Source: Phycisphaerae bacterium (GTDB lineage Bacteria > Chloroflexota > Anaerolineae > 4572-78 > J111). Taken from it: 64,000 nt of DNA. The notes below the pieces were generated by a model. The model was not told the DNA's origin, searched no databases, and saw only the letters and a program-made list of their open reading frames with translations. The stretch spans positions 62,001 to 126,000 of the forward strand of contig JANQQF010000078.1 in NCBI GenBank assembly GCA_028285035.1. The letters run 5' to 3'. This document shows, piece by piece, positions 16,107 to 26,089 of this stretch. The stretch's first letter is position 1; each line of letters starts with the position of its first letter. The position numbers were made by a program, and so were the translations under genes.

Positions 16107-18200
16107 ATGAACCACACCACCCATAACCGGATTGTGAGCTTTATTTGGAACATTGCGGATGATGTGTTGCGTGATGTGTATGTGCGGGGGAAGTATCGGG
16201 ATGTGATCTTGCCAATGACGGTCATTCGGCGGTTGGATGTGCTGTTAGAGCCGACCAAGGAGACGGTCTTGAGCACGAAGCAGATGCTGGATCAGGCCGA
16301 GATTGCGAACCAGGCGGCGCCATTGCGGCAGGCGGCGGGGCAGGCCTTTTACAACACCTCGCCCTTTACCCTGAAGACGCTGCTGGATAACCCTAAGCAG
16401 TTGCGGCCCAACTTTACGGCCTATCTGGATGGCTTTAGCCCCAATGTGCAGGAGATCGTGGAGAAGTTCGATTTTCGCAACCAACTGCGTAAGCTGGAGC
16501 AGGCTGATGTGCTGGGCCATCTGATCGAAAAGTTTATCGACCCCAACATCAACCTCAGCCCCAATCCGGTGCCCAATGGCAATGGCGGGATTAAGCTGCC
16601 GGGGCTGGATAATCACGGGATGGGTTATGTCTTTGAGGATTTGTTGCGCCGCTTTAATGAGGAGAACAACGAGGAGGCCGGGGAGCACTTCACCCCCCGC
16701 GAGGTGGTGGAGCTGATGGCCAAGTTGGTCCTGCTGCCGGTGACCGATCAGATCGAGGACAGCACCTATCTGGTTTATGATTGCGCCTGCGGCACCGGGG
16801 GGATGCTGACCGAGGCGGAGACGGTGCTGACCGAGCTGGCCGAGCAGCAGGGCAAGCGGGTCTCCATCCACCTCTTTGGCCAGGAGATCAACCCCGAAAC
16901 CTACGCCATCAGCAAGGCCGACCTGCTGATTAAGGGGGAGGGGGACGAGGCGGACAACATCGGCTTTGGCTCGACCCTGTCCGCTGATGCTTTTCCCAGC
17001 CGCGAGTTTCACTTTATGCTGGCCAATCCGCCCTACGGTAAAAGCTGGAAGACCGATCTGGATCGGCTGTGTGGGGGTAACAAGAAGGATATGACCGACC
17101 CTCGCTTTGTCCTCAGCCACGGCGATGACCCCGAATTTAATCTGGTGACGCGATCCTCCGATGGGCAGTTGATGTTTTTGGTCAATATGTTGAGCAAGAT
17201 GAAGCCGCCGCAGGCCTCGCCCTTTGGCAGCCGGGTGGCCACGGTCCACAACGGCTCCTCCCTCTTCACTGGCGATGCGGGCCAGGGTGAGTCGAACATC
17301 CGACGCTGGATCATCGAGAATGATTGGCTGGAGGCCATCATCGCCCTGCCGCTCAATATGTTCTACAACACCGGTATCGCCACTTATATTTGGGTGCTGA
17401 CCAACAAGAAGCCGGGCCACCGCCAGGGCCAGGTGCAGCTGATCGACGCCAGCCAGTGGTTTCGCAAGCTGCGCAAAAATCTGGGGCAGAAGAATTGTGA
17501 GCTGGGGCCGGAGGATATTACCCGCATCGCCGAAACCTTCCTCAATTTTGAAGCCAGCGAACAGAGCAAGATTTTCCCCAACGAAGCCTTTGGCTACTGG
17601 AAGATCACGGTGGAGCGACCGCTGCGGCTGGCGGTCAATTTGGCGGTGGATGCCGAGCAGGTGACCGCCGCCGGAAGCGAGGCCAAGCTCAAGGACTTTG
17701 CGGCCAAGGTGGAGCCATTGCTGGCCGCCCTGCAAGCCGAGTTTGGGGTGGCCCCGCTGGCCGATGCCAATGCGCTGTTGGCCGCCCTGACCCCGACTTT
17801 GAAATCGCTCAACCTCAAGCTATCGGCCAAGGAGAAGAAGACTTTTCTCGACCTAATCACCGATAAAGATGAGGCCGCCCCCCCGATTATCAAGAAGTGG
17901 CACAAGGATGGCACCCTCGACTACGAACCTGACAGCGAGCTACGGGACACCGAGCAAGTGCCTTTGCTAGAAGCAGGTGGCATCGAGGCCTTCTTTGCCC
18001 GCGAGGTCCTGCCCCACGTCCCCGACGCCTGGATCGACCACAGCAAGACCGGCATCGGCTACGAGATCCCCTTCACCCGCCACTTTTATCAATACCAGCC
18101 CTTGCGCCCCGTCACCGAGATCATGGCTGATATTCGGGCCTTGGAGACGGAGACGGATGGGTTGTTGGCTCGGATTACGGATTTTGAGGTAAAAACGTGA
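16107..18200 (+). CDS. hsdM: Type I restriction-modification methyltransferase subunit HsdM
   Basis: A 697-residue N6-adenine methyltransferase subunit of a type I R-M system; with HsdS it methylates the host recognition site. The N-terminal HsdM helical domain spans ~10-150. SAM motif I is YDCACGTGGML (~229) and catalytic motif IV is ANPPYGKSW (~308). The C-terminal ~200 residues form a helical extension longer than in E. coli HsdM, ending with the 'PHVPDAWIDHSKTGIGYEIPFTRHFYQYQPLRP' segment common in large HsdM proteins. The gene is visibly more GC-rich than the genes after hsdS. Its stop overlaps the hsdS start by four bases (GTGA). Confidence 0.95.
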   Translation: MNHTTHNRIVSFIWNIADDVLRDVYVRGKYRDVILPMTVIRRLDVLLEPTKETVLSTKQMLDQAEIANQAAPLRQAAGQAFYNTSPFTLKTLLDNPKQLRPNFTAYLDGFSPNVQEIVEKFDFRNQLRKLEQADVLGHLIEKFIDPNINLSPNPVPNGNGGIKLPGLDNHGMGYVFEDLLRRFNEENNEEAGEHFTPREVVELMAKLVLLPVTDQIEDSTYLVYDCACGTGGMLTEAETVLTELAEQQGKRVSIHLFGQEINPETYAISKADLLIKGEGDEADNIGFGSTLSADAFPSREFHFMLANPPYGKSWKTDLDRLCGGNKKDMTDPRFVLSHGDDPEFNLVTRSSDGQLMFLVNMLSKMKPPQASPFGSRVATVHNGSSLFTGDAGQGESNIRRWIIENDWLEAIIALPLNMFYNTGIATYIWVLTNKKPGHRQGQVQLIDASQWFRKLRKNLGQKNCELGPEDITRIAETFLNFEASEQSKIFPNEAFGYWKITVERPLRLAVNLAVDAEQVTAAGSEAKLKDFAAKVEPLLAALQAEFGVAPLADANALLAALTPTLKSLNLKLSAKEKKTFLDLITDKDEAAPPIIKKWHKDGTLDYEPDSELRDTEQVPLLEAGGIEAFFAREVLPHVPDAWIDHSKTGIGYEIPFTRHFYQYQPLRPVTEIMADIRALETETDGLLARITDFEVKT

Positions 18201-19474
18201 GTCGCAAAGAGACAGGATTATCGGGGTTAAAGCAAATTCCTACCCATTGGCAAAAAACAACTATACGGGCCATCACTAAGCCAGTTGTGCGTCGGGATCG
18301 ACCTGATTTGCCCTTATTATCCGTTTATCGAGATTATGGCATCATCCCAAAAGGGTCACGCGAAGGCAACCATAATCGTGATGGTGAAGATTTGAGCAGT
18401 TACAAAGTGGTTCGTCCTGGCAATTTGGTGCTGAACAAAATGAAAACCTGGCAGGGGTCACTTGGAGTGTCTGAACTTGAGGGGATCGTCAGCCCTGCTT
18501 ATATCATCTGTGAATTGGATAACGATCTAAATGGCCGATTTATCCATTATCTACTTCGCTCAAAGCCGTACATCTTTGAATACAATCGAATTTCCTATGG
18601 AGTCCGTGTTGACCAATGGGATATGCGCTATGATGATTTTAAACAAATTCCTATTTTCCTCCCCCCCCGCCCCGAACAAGACGCCATCGTCGCCTTTCTG
18701 GACGAAAAGCTGGCCGACATCGACCGCTACATCGCCGCCAAGCAACGGTTGATTGCGTTGCTCAATGAGCAGAAGGCAGCGCTTATCAACCAGGCCGTGA
18801 CACGGGGACTGGATGGGGCGATAGCGATGAAGGAGTCGGGGATTGAGTGGTTGGGAGCGGTTCCGGCGCATTGGGAGGTCACAAAATTAAAATATCTGTT
18901 TAGAGAAAACGATGACCGCTCAAAGACGGGTGAGGAAACGCTCTTTTCTCTTCGAATGCATCAAGGGCTTATAGAGCATCACAAAGTATCTGATAAACCG
19001 GTAACAAACCGAGAATTAATTGGTTATAAACGAACCTATCCCGGCGAAATTGTGATGAATCGAATGAGAGCCGCCATTGGCTTGTTTGGACTCACCCACA
19101 AGTTTGGTTTAGTTAGTCCGGACTATGCAATATTTCAGCCTATCAAATCTCTCCATCAAGAATACTATATTCATCTTTTTAAATCATCCACAATCCAAAC
19201 TACGTTCCGTCTGGAGTCTAAAGGGCTGGGCACTGGTTCATCAGGCTTTCTTCGTCTGTATTCAGATCGTTTTGGCAGAATTAAGGTTCCCTATCCCCCC
19301 TATGACGAACAGCAACAAATTATTGAATATATCCATCAACAATCATTAAATTTTGAGGATGCTATTTCAAAGACCAACCGCGAAATCGAACTGATGCAAG
19401 AGCTACGGACGACGCTGATTGCGGAGGCGGTGACGGGGAAGGTTGATATAAATGTAGCTCGGAAGGGAGTGTGA
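18197..19474 (+). CDS. hsdS: Type I restriction-modification specificity subunit HsdS
   Basis: A 425-residue specificity subunit that selects the bipartite DNA target of the R-M complex. It has two target-recognition domains (~15-155 and ~220-365), each followed by a conserved helical region: 'PPRPEQDAIVAFLDEKLADIDRYIAAKQRLIALLNEQKAALINQAVTRGLD' and 'YPPYDEQQQIIEYI...ELMQELRTTLIAEAVTGKVD'. The second half begins with 'SGIEWLGAVPAHWEV', matching the 'LSGLKQIPTHWQK' opening of the first. The start is GTG overlapping the hsdM stop. The recognition domains are AT-richer than the conserved helices, as expected for swapped specificity modules. Confidence 0.95.
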   Translation: MSRKETGLSGLKQIPTHWQKTTIRAITKPVVRRDRPDLPLLSVYRDYGIIPKGSREGNHNRDGEDLSSYKVVRPGNLVLNKMKTWQGSLGVSELEGIVSPAYIICELDNDLNGRFIHYLLRSKPYIFEYNRISYGVRVDQWDMRYDDFKQIPIFLPPRPEQDAIVAFLDEKLADIDRYIAAKQRLIALLNEQKAALINQAVTRGLDGAIAMKESGIEWLGAVPAHWEVTKLKYLFRENDDRSKTGEETLFSLRMHQGLIEHHKVSDKPVTNRELIGYKRTYPGEIVMNRMRAAIGLFGLTHKFGLVSPDYAIFQPIKSLHQEYYIHLFKSSTIQTTFRLESKGLGTGSSGFLRLYSDRFGRIKVPYPPYDEQQQIIEYIHQQSLNFEDAISKTNREIELMQELRTTLIAEAVTGKVDINVARKGV

Positions 19475-19477
19475 GGT

Positions 19478-20665
19478 ATGGCCCGAGTTGAGGCGCTGGT
19501 CACCCCATCCGTAATGCGTTGGGCACGAATAAAAGCGAGACTATCTCTCGAAGAGGCATCAGCCAAGATAAAACGTTCTGTTGATGAAATTGAAGCTTGG
19601 GAAGAGGGGACAGCTCGCCCAACGATTGCTCAAGCTCGTAAAGCCTCGGAGGTCTACAAACGTCCACTGGCCGTCTTTTATCTACCTGAACCCCCACAAG
19701 ACTTCGACACCTTGCGAGACTTCCGTAGCTTACCAGATGCTGATCTACAAGCGTACAGCCCTGGTCTGGCTCTACTTATTCGCCACGTTTACTACCAACA
19801 AGCTTGGATGCGAGATTACCTGGCAGATGAAGGTGAGGCACCGCTCGCCTTTGTTGGCTCAGCCTCATTAGCTGTAGCTCCCCGTGATGTGGCTCTATCT
19901 ATTCTCGACGTTCTGGATATCACGCCTGAAGCGCAAAAGAAGTGTACCTCTCGGTATGAGGCCTTGCGCCTCTGGATCGATAAAGCAGAAGCCGCCGGTA
20001 TCTTTGTCTTTCGGCAAGCTCATATTGCCCCAGCCGAGGCCAGAGGCTTTGTTCTCAGCGACGATTTGGCCCCCTTTATTTTTGTGAACTCTGCCGACAG
20101 TGCTTCGGCCCAAATCTTCACGTTGGCCCACGAATTGGCGCACTTATGGTTAAACCAATCTGGCATCTCCAATTTAGAAGCACCGCATCCATCGTCAACC
20201 GGCGAGATCGATCAAATTGAGATATTTTGTAATCGAGTCGCTGCTGAGGCCACGCTGGAGGAAGATGCTTTTCTGGAGGTTTGGCACAATCAAAGAACAA
20301 GTAGTTCGCTTGATGAACGGATATTAAGCCTGTCCGGTACTTTCAAAGTCAGTGAGGAGGTTGTCGCTCGCCGTTTATTAGACTCCGGATTTATCGACCA
20401 AGCAGAGTACCTAAAACTTCGCGCCCTGTATCAAGATCGCTGGAAGAAACAGAAGGCTCGCAAAAAAGAGAAACAACGTGCTTCAGGTGGTGGGGATTGG
20501 TATCGTACGATGGTTGCCTCAAATGGCTACAACTTTACCAGAACCGTAGTCAGTGCCTTTGTTGCAGGTGTTATTTCTGGTCGAGATGCCTCATCACTCC
20601 TCAATGTAAAAGTAAATAATATTGGTCGATTGGCAGAAACAGCCGGTATTCCAGGGAACATATAG
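19478..20665 (+). CDS. XRE HTH + ImmA/IrrE metallopeptidase (antitoxin-like)
   Basis: A 395-residue protein with an N-terminal XRE helix-turn-helix (~10-65, 'LSLEEASAKIKRSVDEIEAWEEGTARPTIAQARKASEVYKRPLAVFYLPEPP') and a central ImmA/IrrE (DUF955) zinc peptidase domain with HELAHLWLN (HExxH, about residue 218) and a downstream 'EIFCNRVAAEATL' glutamate segment. The C-terminus is basic and helical. It starts three bases after hsdS and is followed six bases later by a DUF4411 gene. In many genomes these two families form a two-gene toxin-antitoxin-like unit, with this one as the regulator. Confidence 0.88.
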   Translation: MARVEALVTPSVMRWARIKARLSLEEASAKIKRSVDEIEAWEEGTARPTIAQARKASEVYKRPLAVFYLPEPPQDFDTLRDFRSLPDADLQAYSPGLALLIRHVYYQQAWMRDYLADEGEAPLAFVGSASLAVAPRDVALSILDVLDITPEAQKKCTSRYEALRLWIDKAEAAGIFVFRQAHIAPAEARGFVLSDDLAPFIFVNSADSASAQIFTLAHELAHLWLNQSGISNLEAPHPSSTGEIDQIEIFCNRVAAEATLEEDAFLEVWHNQRTSSSLDERILSLSGTFKVSEEVVARRLLDSGFIDQAEYLKLRALYQDRWKKQKARKKEKQRASGGGDWYRTMVASNGYNFTRTVVSAFVAGVISGRDASSLLNVKVNNIGRLAETAGIPGNI

Positions 20666-20671
20666 GTTTTT

Positions 20672-21166
20672 ATGACGACATCCAACCATTATTGTCTTGA
20701 TACGAATGTTTTTATCGAAGGCTGGAATAAATATTACTCAATGGAACTTTGCCCTAGCTATTGGGATATTTTAGATAATCTGGCCAAGGAAGGTCGAGTC
20801 TTCGCCCCGATTGAGGTTAAAAAGGAAATTGAAAAAGTTGATGATGGATTAAAGGCGTGGATCAAGGAGCGACCCTATCTATTCAAAGATATTACCATTG
20901 AAATCCAACAAAATCTTCGCAACATTATGGCTCAATATGGTCACTTAGTTGATAACACCCGGCAACGATCAATTGCCGATCCTTGGGTCATCGCTTTTGC
21001 CTTGGCTGAAGGGGCGATTGTCGTGACAAAAGAGTACCCAGTCGGTATGAACAGCAGACGCATAAAAATCCCAGATGTCTGTATCGCTATGAATGTCCTG
21101 TGGATGAATGATTTTCAGTTTGCCTCTGAAATTGGCATTCGTTTTGAGGCACAGCTACAAAGTTAG
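20672..21166 (+). CDS. DUF4411 PIN-like ribonuclease (toxin-like)
   Basis: A 164-residue DUF4411 protein with PIN-domain features: the N-terminal acidic motif YCLDTNVFIE, 'APIEVKKEIEKVDDGLKAWI' with a conserved Glu, and 'IADPWVIAFALAEGAIVVTKE' with further acidic residues, then 'IKIPDVCIAMNV'. PIN domains cleave RNA with a metal held by these acids. It follows the ImmA/IrrE gene by six bases. The pair lies inside the R-M operon, where it could act as an addiction module or an abortive-infection effector. Confidence 0.87.
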   Translation: MTTSNHYCLDTNVFIEGWNKYYSMELCPSYWDILDNLAKEGRVFAPIEVKKEIEKVDDGLKAWIKERPYLFKDITIEIQQNLRNIMAQYGHLVDNTRQRSIADPWVIAFALAEGAIVVTKEYPVGMNSRRIKIPDVCIAMNVLWMNDFQFASEIGIRFEAQLQS

Positions 21167-21226
21167 GGTCTAACCCTTCAGGTATATTAGAAATTTGATC
21201 AATAATCATGATAGAGGAGACCAATC

Positions 21227-23059
21227 TTGAACGAGATACTTGGCAAAGCAAAAACCATTCGCGAGTTATTTAGCGGGGCCAAATACGCGATTGATTACTA
21301 CCAACGAGAATATAAATGGCAGGCCAAGCATGTACAGGAATTGATTGAAGATCTGACGAACAAATTTCTGGAACATCACGAGCCTCATAATGCGCGTGAG
21401 GATGTGGAAATGTATGGCCATTATTTTTTGGGGGCGATGATTATCAGTCGTAAAGATAATTCCAACTACATTATTGACGGTCAGCAACGTCTGACCACTT
21501 TAACCCTCCTCTTGATTTATCTTCATAATTTACAGAATGGTCGCTCCGACGCTGTTAAAATTGATGATCTGATCTTGTCAGAAAAGTATGGACGACGCAC
21601 TTTCAATATTCACGTTGATGAACGTATATCCTGTATGGAAATGCTGTTTGAGGGGCAAAGTATTGATGAGACCGATCAACCCGAATCGGTTCAAAATATT
21701 TTGGGGCGCTATGAGAATATCAGTGAATTTTTCCCTGAAGAATTGACCCAGGCTGCCTTACCCTTCTTTATCGATTGGTTAATTGATAATGTGCATCTGG
21801 TCGAAATCACCGCTTTTTCTGACGATGATGCTTATACTATTTTTGAAACAATGAACGATCGTGGCTTGTCGCTCAGTCCAACCGACATGTTAAAGGGCTT
21901 TTTATTAGCCAATATCAGTCATAATCAGGAGAAAACGCGGGCAAGCGATTTATGGAAGCAACGTATCACCGAGTTAACCCAATTGGGGAAAGATTTCGAT
22001 GCGGACTGCTTCAAAGTTTGGTTACGAAGTCAATACGCCGAGACGATTCGTGAGCGAAAGAAAGGGGCTCGGGCAGAAGAATTTGACCGTATTGGAACTG
22101 AGTTTCACCGTTTTGTTCGTGACTATCGCGAACGATTGGGCCTGGTAGACAGTACCGCCTATCTATCTTTTATCGAGCGTGATTTCAACTTTTATGCTCG
22201 TCAATACATCCGCTTGATAAAAGCTACTCAACAAATTACACCCGGTATGGAATTCGTCTTCTATAATGCCCAACACGGCTTTACCTTACAATATATGGTC
22301 ATGTTAGCCCCCCTCACCCCGGACGACCCCCAATCCGTTGTTGATCGTAAAATACAGCTTGTGTCACGATATATCGATATCTTGCTCAATCGTCGCCTTT
22401 GGAACTTCCGCAGCATCGCTTATTCAACAATGCAATACGCGATGTTTATTGTGATGCGTGAAATACGTGGGGCATCCGTTGAAATCCTTCATGAGAAATT
22501 ACATCGCCGATTAAATGAAGAAGATGAAGTATTCTCCACAAATGATCGCCTCTATATGCACCAACAAAATCGTAAATATCTGCACCGCATTCTCGCCCGT
22601 ATCACTGACTATATCGAACAGGAATCTGGAATGCCCTCTCGCTATCTGGAATACACGACGGGGAGTGGCTCCAAACGGTATGAGGTTGAGCATATTTGGG
22701 CCAACAAACCCGAGCGACACACTGATGAATTTCCCCACCCTACGGACTTCATTGACTATCGCAATCGGCTTGGCGGTCTATTACTTTTACCCAAGCGGTT
22801 CAATGCCAGTTATGGAGATCTGCACTATGTTGAAAAATTAGATCACTACAATGCTCAAAACCTATTGGCTCGGACCCTACATCCGAATTGTTATGAGCAC
22901 AATCCTGGCTTTCTCAATTTCATCAAACAAAGTGGGCTTCCATTTCAGGACCATAAAGAATTTCACAAGACTGATCTCGACCAACGCCAACAACTATATC
23001 GGTTGATTGCAGAGCAAATTTGGGACCCGGCCAAACTTGACCAGGAGCATAACCAATGA
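21227..23059 (+). CDS. GmrSD-like DUF262/DUF1524 nuclease
   Basis: A 610-residue single-chain protein of the GmrSD type IV restriction family, which cuts DNA with modified bases. The N-terminal DUF262 (GmrS-like, ParB-fold NTPase) domain shows 'YYQREYKWQ', the hallmark YIIDGQQRLTTLTLLL (~83) and 'IFETMNDRGLSLSPTDMLKG'. The C-terminal DUF1524 HNH nuclease shows 'YEVEHIWANKPERHTD' and 'YRNRLGGLLLLPKRFNASYGD'. The start is TTG with AGAGGAGA seven bases ahead. Its stop overlaps the hsdR start (ATGA), so it is coupled to the type I restriction subunit. Confidence 0.9.
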   Translation: MNEILGKAKTIRELFSGAKYAIDYYQREYKWQAKHVQELIEDLTNKFLEHHEPHNAREDVEMYGHYFLGAMIISRKDNSNYIIDGQQRLTTLTLLLIYLHNLQNGRSDAVKIDDLILSEKYGRRTFNIHVDERISCMEMLFEGQSIDETDQPESVQNILGRYENISEFFPEELTQAALPFFIDWLIDNVHLVEITAFSDDDAYTIFETMNDRGLSLSPTDMLKGFLLANISHNQEKTRASDLWKQRITELTQLGKDFDADCFKVWLRSQYAETIRERKKGARAEEFDRIGTEFHRFVRDYRERLGLVDSTAYLSFIERDFNFYARQYIRLIKATQQITPGMEFVFYNAQHGFTLQYMVMLAPLTPDDPQSVVDRKIQLVSRYIDILLNRRLWNFRSIAYSTMQYAMFIVMREIRGASVEILHEKLHRRLNEEDEVFSTNDRLYMHQQNRKYLHRILARITDYIEQESGMPSRYLEYTTGSGSKRYEVEHIWANKPERHTDEFPHPTDFIDYRNRLGGLLLLPKRFNASYGDLHYVEKLDHYNAQNLLARTLHPNCYEHNPGFLNFIKQSGLPFQDHKEFHKTDLDQRQQLYRLIAEQIWDPAKLDQEHNQ

Positions 23060-26000
23060 AAAAATCAGACACCAGTGAAACCGGCCTAGAACGCCTCATC
23101 GTCGCCAAATTGATTGGGCAACCTGAGGGCACTACACCAGATGAGCTGGCCGTTCAGGAGACCCGGGCGGGCTACTTTGTCGGGGCGCCGCATTATGTTG
23201 AGGGCGATCCGGCTGATTATGACCGGGATCACGCGGTGGATGTGGCCAAGCTGCTGGCCTTTTTGCAGAACACCCAGCCGAAGGTGATCGACAGCCTCAA
23301 TTTGGCTGAGGAGGGCCCCTCGCGCCAGCAATTTTTGCATCGGCTACAGGGGGAGATCGCCAAGCGGGGAGTGATTGATGTGCTCCGCAAGGGCTTTAAG
23401 CACGGTCCGGCAGCGGTCGATTGTTTCTACGGCACGCCCACCCCCGGCAATGACCAGGCGGCTCTGCTGCACCAGCAAAACATCTTCAGCATCACCCGCC
23501 AACTGCGTTACAGCAAGGACGAAACCCGGCTGGCCCTCGATTTATGCCTCTTTATCAACGGCCTGCCCCTGGCCACCTTTGAGCTGAAGAACAACCTGAC
23601 CAAACAGACCTATGATGACGCTATCAACCAATATAAGCGGGATCGGGACAGCAAAGAGTTACTCTTTCAATTTGGTCGTTGCGCCGTCCACTTTGCGGTG
23701 GATGACCAACAGGTCTGGATGTGTACCCACCTGCGGGATGGGACTAGTTGGTTTTTGCCCTTCAACCAGGGCTTTAACGATGGCACTGGCAACCCGCCCA
23801 ATCCAGAGGGTCTGGCCACGGCCTATCTGTGGGAGCGCATTCTCCAGCCGGGCAGCCTGACCGACATTCTGGAAAATTATGCCCAGATCATCGAGGAGAA
23901 GGATGAGAAGACGGGCCGCAAACGACGCAAGCAAATCTTCCCCCGCTATCACCAGCTTGATGTGGTGCGCCGCTTGCTGGCTGAAGCGCAAAGCCACGGT
24001 CCCGGCCAACGCTACTTGATCCAACACTCGGCTGGCTCCGGCAAGAGCAACTCTATCACCTGGCTGGCCCACCAACTGGTCGAACTAAAGCAGGCGGGTC
24101 AGCCGATCTTTGACTCGGTCATCGTCATCACCGACCGGCGGGTGCTGGATAAGCAGATCCGGGACAACATTCGCCGCTTTGCCCAGGTCTCAGCAGTGGT
24201 CGGGGCGGTGACGCAAGGCTCGACCCAACTGCGAGAGTATATCCAAAAGGGCAAAAAGATCATCATCTCTACTGTGCAAAAGTTCCCCTTCATTCTCGAC
24301 GAGCTGGGCAACGCCCATCGTGAGCGAACCTTTGCCATCATCATCGATGAAGCCCACTCCAGCCAGGGGGGGCGCACCGCCGCCGCCCTGAACGTGGCCC
24401 TCTCCGGGGAAGAAGAGGCGGAAGAGGAGACCACCGAGGACATTGTCAATCGGGTGATGGCCGCTCGTAAGATGCTGCCCAACGCCAGCTACTTCGCCTT
24501 TACGGCCACGCCCAAGAACAAAACCCTGGAGCTGTTTGGCCTGTCCTATCCCGAAGGGGACAAGATCAAACATCGGCCCTTCGACAGCTATACGATGAAA
24601 CAGGCCATCCAGGAAGGCTTTATTATGGATGTGCTGGCCCATTACACTCCGGTCAACAGCTACTACCGCCTGAGCAAACGGGTCGAGGATGACCCTGAGT
24701 TTGACATTAAAAAGGCCCAACGGAAATTGCGCCGATATGTGGAAAATCACGATCACGCCATCCGCACCAAGGCCGAAATTATGGTCGATCACTTTCACGA
24801 TCAGGTGCTGGCCAAACGCAAAATCGGCGGGCAGGCCCGGGCGATGATTATCGCCAGCAGTGTGCGCCGGGCCATCAGCTACTACCACGCGGTCCAGGCC
24901 TATCTGCAAGAGCGGAAAAGCCCGCATCGGGCCATTATCGCTTTCTCGGGCGAGCGAAAGATTGATGGGCAAAAGGTCAGCGAGGCCTCGCTCAATGGCT
25001 TCCCCAGCAACAAAATTCCGGAGAAGATCCAGGAGCAGCCCTACCGTTTTTTAATCGTGGCTGATAAGTTTCAAACGGGGTATGACGAGCCGCTGCTGCA
25101 TACGATGTATGTGGACAAGACCCTGGCCGGGGTCAAGGCCGTGCAAACCCTGTCCCGGCTCAATCGAGCCCATCCGCAAAAACACGACACCTTTGTCCTC
25201 GACTTTCACAACGATCCTGACACCATTCAGGCCGCCTTCGAACCTTACTATCGCACCACCATCCTCAGCGAAGAGACCGACCCCAATAAGCTGCACGATC
25301 TGCAAGCCGATCTGGATGGCTACCAGGTCTACAACCCGACCGACATCGATCAGCTGGTCGATCTCTATCTCAACGGGGCGGAGCGGGACCGGCTCGACCC
25401 CATTTTGGACAACTGTGCCGCCCTCTATCGCACCGAGTTGGATGAAGATGGCCAAGTCGATTTTAAGGGCAAGGCCAAAGCCTTCCTCCGCACCTACAAC
25501 TTTTTGGCCGCCGTGCTCCCCTACACCAACGCCGAGTGGGAAAAGCTCTCCATCTTCCTCAATTTCCTGGTACCCAAACTGCCAGCCCCCAAAGAGGAGG
25601 ATTTGTCCAAAGGCATTCTGGCCACCATCGATATGGATAGCTACCGGGCCGAGGTCCAGGCCCAACTGGCCATCAGTCTGCCCGATCAGGACACCGAGAT
25701 CGGCCCTGTACCTACCACTGGGGGCGGCGTTCGCCCAGAGCCAGAACTGGACCGCCTGAGCAACATCGTGCGAGCCTTTAATGAGCAGTTTGGCAACATC
25801 CAGTGGCAGGATATGGACCTGATCCACCGGGTGATTACCGAAGAAATCCCACCCCGCGTCGCCGCCGACGAAGCCTACCAAAACGCCCGCCAAAACGCCG
25901 ACCGCGACACCGCCCGCCTCGAACACGACAAAGCCCTCCAGCGCGTCATGATCAGCCTTCTCACCGACCACACCGACCTCTTCAAACAGTTCAGCGACAA

Positions 26001-26064
26001 CCCCGCCTTCAAGCAGTGGTTGTCCGACGCCGTGTTTACGATGACGTATGAGGGGCCGGGGTAG
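23056..26064 (+). CDS. hsdR: Type I restriction subunit HsdR
   Basis: A 1002-residue restriction and translocation subunit. The N-terminal PD-(D/E)xK nuclease has the catalytic core in FELKNNLTKQTYDDAINQYKRDR (~175-195). The SF2 helicase motor shows Walker A QHSAGSGKSNSITW (~323), IIIDEAHSSQGG (motif II), AFTATPKNKTLELFG (motif III) and 'LIVADKFQTGYDEPLLHTMYVDK' (motifs V/VI region). A helical C-terminus contacts HsdM. Like hsdM it is GC-rich, while the three genes between hsdS and hsdR are AT-richer, which suggests a later insertion into an hsdMSR operon. Confidence 0.95.
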   Translation: MKKSDTSETGLERLIVAKLIGQPEGTTPDELAVQETRAGYFVGAPHYVEGDPADYDRDHAVDVAKLLAFLQNTQPKVIDSLNLAEEGPSRQQFLHRLQGEIAKRGVIDVLRKGFKHGPAAVDCFYGTPTPGNDQAALLHQQNIFSITRQLRYSKDETRLALDLCLFINGLPLATFELKNNLTKQTYDDAINQYKRDRDSKELLFQFGRCAVHFAVDDQQVWMCTHLRDGTSWFLPFNQGFNDGTGNPPNPEGLATAYLWERILQPGSLTDILENYAQIIEEKDEKTGRKRRKQIFPRYHQLDVVRRLLAEAQSHGPGQRYLIQHSAGSGKSNSITWLAHQLVELKQAGQPIFDSVIVITDRRVLDKQIRDNIRRFAQVSAVVGAVTQGSTQLREYIQKGKKIIISTVQKFPFILDELGNAHRERTFAIIIDEAHSSQGGRTAAALNVALSGEEEAEEETTEDIVNRVMAARKMLPNASYFAFTATPKNKTLELFGLSYPEGDKIKHRPFDSYTMKQAIQEGFIMDVLAHYTPVNSYYRLSKRVEDDPEFDIKKAQRKLRRYVENHDHAIRTKAEIMVDHFHDQVLAKRKIGGQARAMIIASSVRRAISYYHAVQAYLQERKSPHRAIIAFSGERKIDGQKVSEASLNGFPSNKIPEKIQEQPYRFLIVADKFQTGYDEPLLHTMYVDKTLAGVKAVQTLSRLNRAHPQKHDTFVLDFHNDPDTIQAAFEPYYRTTILSEETDPNKLHDLQADLDGYQVYNPTDIDQLVDLYLNGAERDRLDPILDNCAALYRTELDEDGQVDFKGKAKAFLRTYNFLAAVLPYTNAEWEKLSIFLNFLVPKLPAPKEEDLSKGILATIDMDSYRAEVQAQLAISLPDQDTEIGPVPTTGGGVRPEPELDRLSNIVRAFNEQFGNIQWQDMDLIHRVITEEIPPRVAADEAYQNARQNADRDTARLEHDKALQRVMISLLTDHTDLFKQFSDNPAFKQWLSDAVFTMTYEGPG

Positions 26065-26089
26065 ATAACTTTTTTGTTAGGAGGCAAGG

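Noticed and set aside
16245..17735. Long reverse-strand open frame (496 codons) inside hsdM
   Set aside because: It is antisense to a gene with clear methyltransferase motifs. It arises from the GC-rich codon bias of hsdM and shows no domain of its own.
25051..25971. Reverse-strand open frame (306 codons) inside hsdR
   Set aside because: Antisense shadow of the GC-rich hsdR; Gly/Val-rich with no motif or ribosome site.
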